Source: SHAN690 sp038131955
GTDB lineage: Bacteria > Bacteroidota > Bacteroidia > Flavobacteriales_G > Salibacteraceae
Direction: 5' to 3'
DNA: 64,000 nucleotides
NCBI GenBank assembly: GCA_038131955.1
Contig: JAYPQK010000013.1
Coordinates: 62,001 to 126,000, forward strand
Shown here: positions 49,001-56,838 of the stretch, piece after piece
Layout of the letters: every line of letters starts with the position of its first letter
How positions within the stretch are numbered: the stretch's first letter is position 1
Translations under genes and position numbers: made by a program
Notes under the pieces: generated by a model
Told to the model about the DNA's origin: nothing
Databases searched by the model: none
The model's input: the letters and a program-made list of their open reading frames with translations, nothing else

Positions 49001-51964
49001 ATAAGGACCGACGCTTCAATCGATCGTATGGCGGATCAAAACAATAGTGAAGAAACCGAAGAAAACCTGGCTGAGAACTCCACCGAGGAATTCTCTTCCG
49101 TGGGACTCCCTCCTAGTACAGTCTCCATCAATCGTTCGTTCGAAAGCTTTCAGGATACGCTACCACCGCTGACGAACAATGCCTCTGCGGATGTGAAGCT
49201 TAAATACGCACAGTTCTACAACAAGTGGGCGGACTCACTCACAACAGAGTTGATTTTCTTCGGCGACCTGATCGCCAATGCGGAGACCAGCGAGGAAGAA
49301 GAAAGCCTACAAACCATCGCCAAGGATATAAACGAGTTCAGATCGACCCTGCAGCAAAGAGCGCTCGACATCACGGAATCCGTAGATCAAAAAGAAATGC
49401 AGGAGAAGAAGTTGCTTGCGCAAAACGACCTTCAGTCTCAGTTATATGAGTACGTCGAGAACTATAATGCCAACGCCTTCCAACAGATCGAAAGTCAGGT
49501 AGAGCGAGATCCCAATCCTATCACTCGATCCGCACAACTCGAAACCTTGCACAAGAATTGGATGATCGCCATTCAGAATGAGAAGGTGAAGACTGAAGCC
49601 CGTATTGCCAACACGGACAATCAACAGCAAAAAGAGGCACTTGAGAAAAAAGTCACTGATCTCAATATCCAGAAGAGTCGTGTACAGAACGTATTGGACT
49701 CTTTGCATCCGGAAATGGTCGTGGATGGTCCGTCCGCACCTAGCAGCGTGAAGGTGAAAGGGAGCGAGCGATTTGAAGGCTATGTTCAGGTTGAGGTAGA
49801 GTCATTGGAAGAGTACGAAGAACGCGCCGAGAAGCGCTACGTCACCGTGGAAGAACTGAATGCTGAAATCGACTCTATTCAGGCACAGCTAGATGAGACC
49901 AAGAAGAAAAAGAAGCGCCGCGAAATGGAGGCTACCATGAAGGAGCAAGAGCACAAACTCGAGCTCGCCAAGATGGAATCCAGCTTCTACGAGGAAGCTC
50001 AAACCAAGTTAGCCGCCGTTGAGACCAGCGTCTTGACCTTAGAAGAAGGCGACTTATTGCCATCGCAGGAACAAGCTTCTATTGCCGCTGAACTCAGAGC
50101 CGAAGCCAAGCAAAAGACACAAGACACCGACCTGGCAATGGAAGAAGCTGTTGCCATCAAGAAGAAAAAGGTTCGACTTCCTGCCATCGATGAAGCCAAA
50201 GAGATGCAGAAAGAAGCCGAGGTACTTCGCAATAAAGCTCGCCTCGCTGAGCGACTCGCCGAGGAAATGGCCGATATAGAAAAAGCTACGATCGAGCAAA
50301 ACCACATCATACTACCCGGTAAAGAAGTTGTGCTCCCGACAGTAGAGCGCACGCTTAACCCGAATGAAAAAGAAGACGTTCGATACACCGTCGAGTACTT
50401 AGACTACAACGACCAAAAGGTAATTGCCGATTCGATCCGCCGTGAAGTCAGCAAACTGAAACAACTGCAGGAGCAGTTCACCCAACGTGGACAAACTTTA
50501 ATGGAGCGTTCAGCAGCCGCTTCATTGGATGGCTCAAGTGCTGGAAACCGAATGGCACTAGCAGAGCAGGCCTATCAGGATTTTGAAGAAGCCGACAGTC
50601 GAGCCAAGATCATCGCCCAGCTGACCAGAGAAGCGACCTACATTGAAAACGAAGCCAACCGGCAGTTACTTTCCAGACCCGAAGAGGCATATCTGAATGT
50701 ACTTGCATACTACAACGATGAACCAAGAAATGCTGAACTGGCAGAAAATGTAGAGATTCCCTCGATCGACCCGCAGACTGAACCGGTAACGGAAGATGAC
50801 AACGCAACGGCCGATCAAGTTGACCCATTGAACGAAGGAGATGCCTTCCGATTGAATGCTCCGACAGTAGAAGACAACAGTCGCCTTCAGGTCGATATGG
50901 ACGTACTCACCGAAACGATCTTCGAACTGGATGAAGCCGCACCTCAAAGTCAATACAGTGAGCGAAACCCGATCCCTATTGATCCGCCGCTACCTTCCGG
51001 ATTGATGTACAAAGTTCAGATCGGCGCATTTCGCAACGCGATTCGTCAAGACGTATTCAAGGGCATTTCTCCGATCATCGGCGAATCCACTCCTCAAGGA
51101 TTCACACGCTATTCCGCCGGTGAGTTCAACAGCTTCGCTCCTGCTGACGCAGCAAAGGACAAGATTCGAAACATCGGATATGGCGATGCCTTCGTGGTGG
51201 CATACTTGAACGGACAACGGATCTCCGTAGCTCAAGCACGTGCGATAGAAGGAGGCGCATCGGTAGCATCGGTCGTACCTCAAGGAACAGGCACAAGGCC
51301 CCAAGGAACCACCGGAACGGGACGACCACAGAATACAGGACAAGTCCAATCTCCAACACGACCAGCCATCCAGCCACAGTTCATCAAGCAAGGTCCGATG
51401 GAGGTCCAAGCGGTAGAGAACATTCCTGGCAGCTTCTTCACCGTTCAGGTCGGAGTCTATTCCAAGCCTGTGACGTCAGATGACATTTTCAATATTTCTC
51501 CCCTTCTACAAGAGAATCTTGCGAATGGATTGTACCGATACACTACAGGTAAATTCAATAACCGCGAGGACGCACTTCGCGCGAGAGATGAAGCACGCGC
51601 GATCGGTGTAGCCGATGCATTCGTGACGGCCTATCGAGATGGTGTTCGCGTAGCTGTCGAGAGCTTGGATAGAGGCACCGTGACCGCCACTCCTCCACCG
51701 ACTCGCCCTGTCACGCCTCCGACCACCGCTCCATCGAACAACGAAAAGTATCGTATCCTACTCGGTAAATACAGCGGAGAGGTACCCGTTAGACAAGCAT
51801 CTCAGATCCTCTTACTGAGTGGCGAAGGCGTGCAGAAGATCTCGAATCCAGATGGCTCTAGCAGCTACTATTACGGTTCTTTCGACTCACAAGCTGCTGC
51901 CGAACAACGGGCAGAGGAACTTCGAAATAGCGGATTGACCGACGCTCAGCCTGAGAAGTTGTAA
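46064..51964 (+). CDS. TPR / PD40 beta-propeller / coiled-coil protein with C-terminal SPOR repeats (PorE-like layout)
   Basis: A 1966-residue exported protein; start is TTG 46064 (MKIRLYIAVLLLTLSTPWAIYAQ). In order: TPR-like helices (about 25-140, EESYAEASKIYSTLLSMN), a PD40 beta-propeller (about 200-340, LYFASKGHNSMGGYDIFK), a carboxypeptidase-regulatory-like beta domain (about 345-420), a long acidic coiled coil (about 450-1600, Q/E/K-rich), and three SPOR-type repeats at about 1645-1725 (YKVQIGAFR), 1789-1865 (FTVQVGVYS) and 1895-1966 (YRILLGKYS). The first three parts match the layout of the type IX protein PorE, which ends instead in an OmpA-like domain. SPOR domains bind denuded glycan, so anchoring to peptidoglycan is inferred. 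Confidence 0.78.
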   Translation: MKIRLYIAVLLLTLSTPWAIYAQESEEDLNEKALALFEEESYAEASKIYSTLLSMNMQNAEYNFRFGACQLFTIEDKEEPLQYLKFATEQSEVPSLAYYYYGLGLHLNYRFDRAIEQYKKYQPLASKKEPESAFVDHYIKQCQDGKKLVSSFTDISVVQRSVLPRSDFYRNYDLSEFGGKIIVKPEDFMSDEDKKRDAKFLMYFQQESDLIYYASYSDKNETGKDLFFIQKLPTGGWSEPSKLPDMINTKFDEDYPFIHPEGSTLYFASKGHNSMGGYDIFKTERRGDGTWTQPVNMEFAINTPWDDFMFITDLEEKSAWFASNRETSNSQVTVYRIGMERIPLDLTLIKGEFQHEASRRIKITVEDLIQNKRVGVYVSDSQFGTYLLDLKGSGKYKFLVEAEESEVIHSGIVEIPREKGLKQFRQEMLLVDVDGQEQLQIINHFDDPIEDENLLTADILKKQASLSVNSSEDELERSVELLDDGSPGTQGGTSEDEEANRPEKRALAQRAVTTLQEETKTLNAKASTLYDVAQQKKNSSDPNEIAEASIAAELASMYRREAEKREVAIQGMESTLSLLDGNALDDAAFNAQYAQLAATKNNFTSLEKFESNVKEAMEKRLDPTLSEYESKRAEVEDLEDVIESIDEEIAYYKQEIENTKDDMIKEELQLQVAEAEANKPKKEASLDRASKELANLVTQKNNAMSYYDMTQDLLELADTYQNENLVKVDMRTLNNLQGALTEQAKNDPALLAFVAPEEARIAMNESLSESRKENDNDSSEDRSNNEEDNEMATTEVDSSSETTNENTTDGSDEGDRSELSLNEQIRAIEAQESQPDVVDGDYEQYFTQEIEQAGNAEDPIIAESRKAELYDQWAENIGVRIDSLKEEKRQTSDGPALVRIDDQIKELEAEKREKEGLAMESYQNIASLSDQAAAGGVAASSGETTESNEAINVNDDPFSNEVVFDASERNGNMEDGDQDIRTDASIDRMADQNNSEETEENLAENSTEEFSSVGLPPSTVSINRSFESFQDTLPPLTNNASADVKLKYAQFYNKWADSLTTELIFFGDLIANAETSEEEESLQTIAKDINEFRSTLQQRALDITESVDQKEMQEKKLLAQNDLQSQLYEYVENYNANAFQQIESQVERDPNPITRSAQLETLHKNWMIAIQNEKVKTEARIANTDNQQQKEALEKKVTDLNIQKSRVQNVLDSLHPEMVVDGPSAPSSVKVKGSERFEGYVQVEVESLEEYEERAEKRYVTVEELNAEIDSIQAQLDETKKKKKRREMEATMKEQEHKLELAKMESSFYEEAQTKLAAVETSVLTLEEGDLLPSQEQASIAAELRAEAKQKTQDTDLAMEEAVAIKKKKVRLPAIDEAKEMQKEAEVLRNKARLAERLAEEMADIEKATIEQNHIILPGKEVVLPTVERTLNPNEKEDVRYTVEYLDYNDQKVIADSIRREVSKLKQLQEQFTQRGQTLMERSAAASLDGSSAGNRMALAEQAYQDFEEADSRAKIIAQLTREATYIENEANRQLLSRPEEAYLNVLAYYNDEPRNAELAENVEIPSIDPQTEPVTEDDNATADQVDPLNEGDAFRLNAPTVEDNSRLQVDMDVLTETIFELDEAAPQSQYSERNPIPIDPPLPSGLMYKVQIGAFRNAIRQDVFKGISPIIGESTPQGFTRYSAGEFNSFAPADAAKDKIRNIGYGDAFVVAYLNGQRISVAQARAIEGGASVASVVPQGTGTRPQGTTGTGRPQNTGQVQSPTRPAIQPQFIKQGPMEVQAVENIPGSFFTVQVGVYSKPVTSDDIFNISPLLQENLANGLYRYTTGKFNNREDALRARDEARAIGVADAFVTAYRDGVRVAVESLDRGTVTATPPPTRPVTPPTTAPSNNEKYRILLGKYSGEVPVRQASQILLLSGEGVQKISNPDGSSSYYYGSFDSQAAAEQRAEELRNSGLTDAQPEKL

Positions 51965-51989
51965 TCAAGTCTCCTAGCGCTTATTTTTG
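51959..51989 (+). promoter_or_regulatory. Candidate promoter for clpS
   Basis: TTG at 51959-51961 and TATTTTTG at 51982-51989 are 20 bases apart, matching the Flavobacteriia pattern. It implies that the true clpS start is ATG 52011 rather than 51990. Confidence 0.5.
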
Positions 51990-52010
51990 ATGTCCCCAAA
52001 ACCAAGGGTT

Positions 52011-52289
52011 ATGAGTCTTACAACAGAAACCGAGGAACTTGTCGAAGAAAAAGTCGAGCGCGAAGAGCCATTGGCTTTGATGCTCTATAATGACGATGAG
52101 AACACCTTTGATCACGTCATCGACTCCTTGATCGAGATCTGTCGACACTCGGCTACCCAGGCCGAACAAGTGGCATGGATCGTGCATACCAAAGGCAAAT
52201 GCGATGTGAAGCACGGGGAGTTCACCAAGCTGCATCCGATGTGTAAACAACTTCAAGAACGCGGTCTATCAGCCGTAATAGAACAATGA
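52011..52289 (+). CDS. clpS: ATP-dependent Clp protease adaptor ClpS
   Basis: A 92-residue adaptor that hands N-degron substrates to ClpAP. Start chosen at ATG 52011, because a good promoter lies just upstream and leaves the earlier ATG (51990) at or before the transcript start. Family blocks are LALMLYNDDENTFDHVID, AEQVAWIVHTKGKCDV and LKxRGLSAVI-like end (LQERGLSAVIEQ). Its stop overlaps the ATG of the M48 peptidase gene by four bases (ATGA). Confidence 0.93.
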   Translation: MSLTTETEELVEEKVEREEPLALMLYNDDENTFDHVIDSLIEICRHSATQAEQVAWIVHTKGKCDVKHGEFTKLHPMCKQLQERGLSAVIEQ

Positions 52290-53077
52290 GAACTTATCTT
52301 TCCCTCCTACTGCTCGCTCTCTTTGTCGTAGCATGCTCTAAAGTACCGATCACCGGTCGACGACAAGTACATATGCTTCCTGAAAGCCAACTCATGTCGA
52401 TGAGTTTGACCCAATATCAAACCTTTCTCACGGACAACAAGACCTTGGATAACGGGGCTGTGCAAACCAGACAAGTACGCGAGGTCGGAAATAAAATTGC
52501 CAAGGCTGCAGAAAAGTACCTCGAGGACAATGGCCAAAGCAAACGTGTAAAAGGCTTTGAGTGGGAATTCAACGTAGTAGACGATCCTACCGTGAACGCT
52601 TGGTGCATGCCAGGTGGGAAAGTGGTATTCTATACTGGTATCTTGCCGATCACCAAGGATGCAAATGGCATTGCGGTGGTAATGGGACACGAGATCGCTC
52701 ACGCCATTGCTCGACATGGTAATGAGCGTATGAGTCAGGCTCTAGCGGTTCAAGCAGGAGGCATAGGTCTATCCGTGGCCCTTCAAGAAAAGCCAGAACT
52801 TGCTCAGGGACTGCTTCTCCAATCCTACGGAGTAGGCAGTCAGCTAGGTATGTTGAAGTTCTCCAGAACCCACGAATCAGAGGCAGACAAGATGGGCTTG
52901 GTCTTTATGGCCATGGCCGGATACGATCCACAGGGAGCTCCGAAGTTTTGGGAACGCATGTCGGCGAATGGCGGTCAGAAGCCACCAGAGTTCTTAAGCA
53001 CTCACCCAAGCGATGAGACGCGCATCAAGGATCTACAGGAGTTCATGCCAGAGGCACTGAAGTACTACAAGAAATAA
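52286..53077 (+). CDS. M48 family metallopeptidase lipoprotein
   Basis: A 263-residue lipoprotein (lipobox VVACS, cysteine at residue 17). The zinc site is HEIAH at about residues 135-139, with the third ligand in THESEADKMGL. Close to the YggG/LoiP type of periplasmic, membrane-bound peptidases involved in envelope quality control. The family phrase PITGRRQVHMLPE follows the lipobox. It is coupled to clpS and lies four bases before the NfeD gene. Confidence 0.9.
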   Translation: MRTYLSLLLLALFVVACSKVPITGRRQVHMLPESQLMSMSLTQYQTFLTDNKTLDNGAVQTRQVREVGNKIAKAAEKYLEDNGQSKRVKGFEWEFNVVDDPTVNAWCMPGGKVVFYTGILPITKDANGIAVVMGHEIAHAIARHGNERMSQALAVQAGGIGLSVALQEKPELAQGLLLQSYGVGSQLGMLKFSRTHESEADKMGLVFMAMAGYDPQGAPKFWERMSANGGQKPPEFLSTHPSDETRIKDLQEFMPEALKYYKK

Positions 53078-53081
53078 GCAC

Positions 53082-53543
53082 ATGACCCCCACGATCATCA
53101 TCTTGCTCTTGGTTATTGCCATTGGACTGGTGTTGGTCGAGATCTTTCTAGTTCCAGGTGTAGGCATCCCTGGAATTGCGGGTGCGCTTTTGATGATCAC
53201 TTCGTTGTTTTTGGCGTATGACATCAGCGCAAGATTCGGTCATTTCACACTAGCCGGCACGGCCGTTGCCTCGGTGCTTCTCATCATCCTAGCCTTCCGA
53301 TCGAAGACCTGGGAAAAGCTCAGCCTCAAATCAGGTATCGACTCGAAAGTGGAAAGACCCATTGATGGACTCTCCATCGGTGATATCGGCGAAGCTATCA
53401 GTCGACTCAACCCCATGGGAAAAGCCATGTTCAACGATCATTTCTTCGAAGTGAGTTCCAAAGGGGACTACATCGAGGCGCACGCCTCGGTCGAAATCGT
53501 TAACATTGAAGGAAACAAGATCACAGTAATCAAGAAACAATAA
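53082..53543 (+). CDS. NfeD family membrane protein
   Basis: A 153-residue protein with three membrane segments (IIILLLVIAIGLVLVEIFLV, GIAGALLMITSLFLAY, LAGTAVASVLLIILAF) and a C-terminal OB-fold domain (IGDIGEAISRLNPMGKAMFN, HASVEIVNIEGNKITVI). NfeD proteins work with flotillins in membrane organisation. Here the FloA gene follows four bases later, which supports that pairing. Confidence 0.92.
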   Translation: MTPTIIILLLVIAIGLVLVEIFLVPGVGIPGIAGALLMITSLFLAYDISARFGHFTLAGTAVASVLLIILAFRSKTWEKLSLKSGIDSKVERPIDGLSIGDIGEAISRLNPMGKAMFNDHFFEVSSKGDYIEAHASVEIVNIEGNKITVIKKQ

Positions 53544-53547
53544 CACT

Positions 53548-54558
53548 ATGTTCAGCGGAATCGGATTGTTAATTCTCGTCGTTATTCTATCCATTGTCGG
53601 ACTTTGGGTACTCCTTTATTTCATCCCGGTCGGACTTTGGTTCCAAGCGGTATTGACCACAACGAAAGTGTCGTTGATCGACCTGATCTTCATGCGTTGG
53701 AGAAAGGTTCCACCGAGCGTGATCGTCAATGCGATGATCAACGCGAAAAAAGCGGGTATTGAGATCAGCTCAGACAAAATGGAGGCTCACTACCTAGCAG
53801 GCGGACATGTCCAGAACGTAGTGAACGCGTTGATCTCGGCTGACAAGGCCAACATTCCTCTAGACTTCAATATGGCCACCGCCATCGACCTGGCGGGTCG
53901 TGACGTATTCGAGGCGGTGACGATGAGCGTAAATCCAAAGGTGATTGACACTCCTCCAGTGACTGCCGTGGCGAAAGACGGTATTCAGTTGATCGCAAAA
54001 GCGCGTGTGACGGTTCGGGCAAACATCAATCAACTTGTAGGAGGGGCAGGCGAGGATACCATTTTGGCACGTGTCGGTGAGGGTATCGTTACCTCGATCG
54101 GTTCTGCCGAGAGTCATAAGCAAGTGCTGGAGAACCCAGATAGTATTTCAAAGGTGGTATTGGCTCGAGGACTGGACTCAGGAACGGCCTTTGAGATCCT
54201 CTCCATCGATATCGCGGACGTGGATATCGGGAAGAACATTGGTGCAGAACTCCAGATCGACCAAGCGGAAGCGGACAAGAACATTGCCCAGGCACGTGCA
54301 GAAGAGCGCCGGGCTATGGCTGTGGCTCAAGAACAAGAAATGAAGGCTAAGGCTCAAGAAGCTCGTGCTCGCGTGATCGAAGCGGAAGCCGAGATCCCCA
54401 AGGCGATCTCTGAAGCTTTCCGCAGCGGCAATTTGGGTATCATGGATTACCAGAAGTACCGCAATATCATGGCCGATACGGAGATGCGCGAGAACATCGC
54501 TAAGCCAAAGGACCGCGGAGCAAGCGGAACTCCGAATAAAGGAAAGACGGAAAAATAA
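53548..54558 (+). CDS. floA: Flotillin-like protein FloA
   Basis: A 336-residue membrane-associated SPFH-related protein. An N-terminal membrane hairpin (LLILVVILSIVGLWVLLYFIPVGLWF) is followed by the UPF0365 core (VSLIDLIFMRWRKVPPSVIV, GIEISSDKMEAHYLAGG, IADVDIGKNIGAELQ) and a charged coiled coil rich in A, E and R (QARAEERRAMAVAQEQEMK), ending in a basic tail. FloA forms oligomers in membrane microdomains. Paired with the upstream NfeD gene. Confidence 0.95.
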   Translation: MFSGIGLLILVVILSIVGLWVLLYFIPVGLWFQAVLTTTKVSLIDLIFMRWRKVPPSVIVNAMINAKKAGIEISSDKMEAHYLAGGHVQNVVNALISADKANIPLDFNMATAIDLAGRDVFEAVTMSVNPKVIDTPPVTAVAKDGIQLIAKARVTVRANINQLVGGAGEDTILARVGEGIVTSIGSAESHKQVLENPDSISKVVLARGLDSGTAFEILSIDIADVDIGKNIGAELQIDQAEADKNIAQARAEERRAMAVAQEQEMKAKAQEARARVIEAEAEIPKAISEAFRSGNLGIMDYQKYRNIMADTEMRENIAKPKDRGASGTPNKGKTEK

Positions 54559-54567
54559 GATCCACTG

Positions 54568-54882
54568 ATGGCTAAAGGAAGAAGACCGTTCATTGTCCTA
54601 TTGGGACTTCTACTCGGTTTCCTTACCAGTCCTTTCGCCCAAGTGTACTTGATCATTGACGAGATCCCTGGCAACACACCTGCCGGGGATCCTCTTTTTA
54701 TTGCCGGGAATTTTCAAGGCTGGGATCCTGGTGATGTTAATTATCAGTTCGCCTTCGACAGTACTCAAGCCGTTCATACCCTCACGCTTGATTCCGGTTT
54801 GGGTGGACTCGAATTCAAATTCACTCGCGCTTCATGGGCTACGGTTGAGGGAAACGAAAGCGGTGGATACATACCCAATTGA
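54568..54882 (+). pseudogene. Secreted esterase, 5' part, ended by an in-frame TGA
   Basis: This part encodes 104 residues: a signal peptide (PFIVLLGLLLGFLTSPFAQ) and a starch-binding-like beta domain (PLFIAGNFQGWDPGD, FKFTRASWATVEGNESGGYIPN). The TGA at 54880-54882 falls where related proteins have an arginine in an N-R-T phrase, so a single CGA-to-TGA change explains it. The frame then stays open to 56010. It follows floA by nine bases. Confidence 0.7.
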
Positions 54883-56010
54883 ACCCTTCCTCCATCGGAT
54901 GGTGATACCGTCCATTTTACGATTCTGGGTTGGGAAAATCTAGGTGGCGGCGGGTCGGGCAACAGCACCGCAGCGGACAACGTGAGCATCCTGACGGATA
55001 GTTTCTACATGCCTCAACTCGACCGATACCGTCGTATTTGGATCTACCTACCTCCAGACTACTCTACCAGTGGGATCAATTACCCGGTATTGTACATGCA
55101 CGATGGTCAGAACGTTTTTGATGCTTCGACCTCCTTTTCCGGCGAGTGGAAGGTAGATGAGACCTTGAACGAATTGCATTCGGATGGAGATCAGGGCATC
55201 ATAGTGGTCGCCGTTGACAATGGAGGAAGTTTGCGTATCGATGAGTATGCGGCTTGGGTCAACTCCAACTACGGTGGCGGCGAAGGCGAAGACTACATCG
55301 CATTCATAGCAGAAACACTCAAGCCATACATCGACCAAAACTATCGCACCATGACCGTCCCTGAACAGACTGGCATCATGGGCAGTTCCCTAGGCGGATT
55401 GATCTCCTTATACGCAGCCGTGCAGCGTCCTGAAATCTTTGGAAGGATAGGCGCCTTCTCCCCTGCCTATTGGTTCAATCCTGAACTCTTCAATTTCGCT
55501 TATCAAGGTGGCGTTTCATCTTCGAGTCGGATCTATCAGATCGGAGGAACTTCGGAGGGTGCGAACATGGTCAAGTATATGTTTGACATGGAAGACACAC
55601 TCATCTCGAGTGGAATGAGCGAAGAGCAGATTCAGAGTCTTGAACACTCCGACGGACAACACTCAGAATGGTATTGGGCTCGTGAATTTGAGGATGCCTA
55701 TCTGTGGTTGTTTCGCAGAGGGCCGGCAGGAAATTCCGAAATCATAGAAGATTCTAGTCCCATCAAATTCTACCCAAATCCTTCAACTGCGGACGGCATG
55801 CTTCAATTCGAACTACCTGAAGCGAAAAAAGTAGAAGTCAAAGTATTGGACTCGCTGGGTAGAGAAGTGATCAATCTACCACCGTCTGTTTATCAGAAAG
55901 GCTCAAATCACATCAAGGTCTTGAAAGGGTCATCGCTTCCATCAGGCACTTACATCATCCAAACGGTGATCGGAGATCAAGCCAACCGACTGACGATCGT
56001 TCTTCAATGA
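54883..56010 (+). pseudogene. Secreted esterase, 3' part: alpha/beta-hydrolase and T9SS sorting domains
   Basis: The frame continues directly after the TGA with 375 codons: the rest of the beta domain, a glycine/serine linker, then a PF00756-type esterase domain (RRIWIYLPPDY, PVLYMHDGQNVFD, nucleophile in GIMGSSLGGLISLY, histidine in EHSDGQHSEWYW) and a Por-type T9SS sorting domain (PIKFYPNPSTADGMLQFEL ... SGTYIIQT). Possible restarts (for example GTG 54982) give no signal peptide, so secretion would be lost. The catalytic parts are intact, implying a recent break. It overlaps convergent tpiA by seven bases. Confidence 0.72.
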
Positions 56011-56774
56011 GTCGAGGCGCGAATGATAGCGCTGAAATCTTCCGCTTTTAGCGAAGCTCCGCCGATCAATCCACCGTCGACATCGCTTTTAGAAAGTAGT
56101 TCAGTTGCATTACTTGGCTTCATGCTCCCCCCATACAAGATTCTAATACCATCTGCCATTGTATCACCGAATCGATCTCGGATCAGTTTCCTGATATGTG
56201 CATGCATTTCTTGGGCTTGTTCAGGACTTGCCGTCTCCCCTGTTCCTATCGCCCATACCGGTTCATAGGCTATCACGACCTTCTCGAACTCCTCCTTGGT
56301 CAATGTCAAGACCGTCGAAGTGAGCTGGTGTTCCACAACGGAAAAATGATTTCCCGACTTACGCTCTGATAGCAATTCGCCACAGCAGAAAAATGGGGTA
56401 AGACCTTCCTTAAGTGCTAGTTTGGTCTTAGCTAACAGTTCTTCGTCCGACTCCTTGAAATATTCGCGTCGTTCTGAGTGTCCGATCAGTACCGCCGAGG
56501 CTCCAACCTCACGCAACATACTGGCCGAAATTTCGCCGGTGTAAGCTCCATTCTCCGTGGAGGCACAGTTTTGTCCCCCTACTATGATCTGTGACTTGCT
56601 ATTCTTTCCGAATTCAACCGCCGCCCTCGTATAAAGAAAGGGGGGAAAAATGGCGACATCAGCGTCGCTCCAGTCCTCAGTTCCTTCTGATCGCACTAAG
56701 TCAGCCACAAGGGTCATTGCCTCGTTGTAGTGCATATTCATCTTCCAATTTCCGGCAATCAGTTTCTTTCGCAT
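56004..56774 (-). CDS. tpiA: Triose-phosphate isomerase
   Basis: A 256-residue glycolytic enzyme interconverting glyceraldehyde-3-phosphate and dihydroxyacetone phosphate. Start chosen at ATG 56774 (MRKKLIAGNWKMNMHY). The catalytic lysine is in AGNWKMN, histidine in LIGHSERREYF and glutamate in VIAYEPVWAIGTG; the phosphate loop is ILYGGSMKPSNA and GLIGGASL. It lies 64 bases after the BT_3928-family gene, in the same direction. Confidence 0.97.
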   Translation of the reverse strand: MRKKLIAGNWKMNMHYNEAMTLVADLVRSEGTEDWSDADVAIFPPFLYTRAAVEFGKNSKSQIIVGGQNCASTENGAYTGEISASMLREVGASAVLIGHSERREYFKESDEELLAKTKLALKEGLTPFFCCGELLSERKSGNHFSVVEHQLTSTVLTLTKEEFEKVVIAYEPVWAIGTGETASPEQAQEMHAHIRKLIRDRFGDTMADGIRILYGGSMKPSNATELLSKSDVDGGLIGGASLKAEDFSAIIRASTH

Positions 56775-56838
56775 GGTGCAATAATAACACCTGCCGACCA
56801 CAAGAAAGCGGGAATTGGTCAGGTGATGACCTGATCGA

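Noticed and set aside
54880..54882. TGA as a selenocysteine codon in the esterase
   Set aside because: The position fits arginine in relatives, no SECIS-like hairpin was evident immediately after it, and the esterase family is not known to use selenocysteine.
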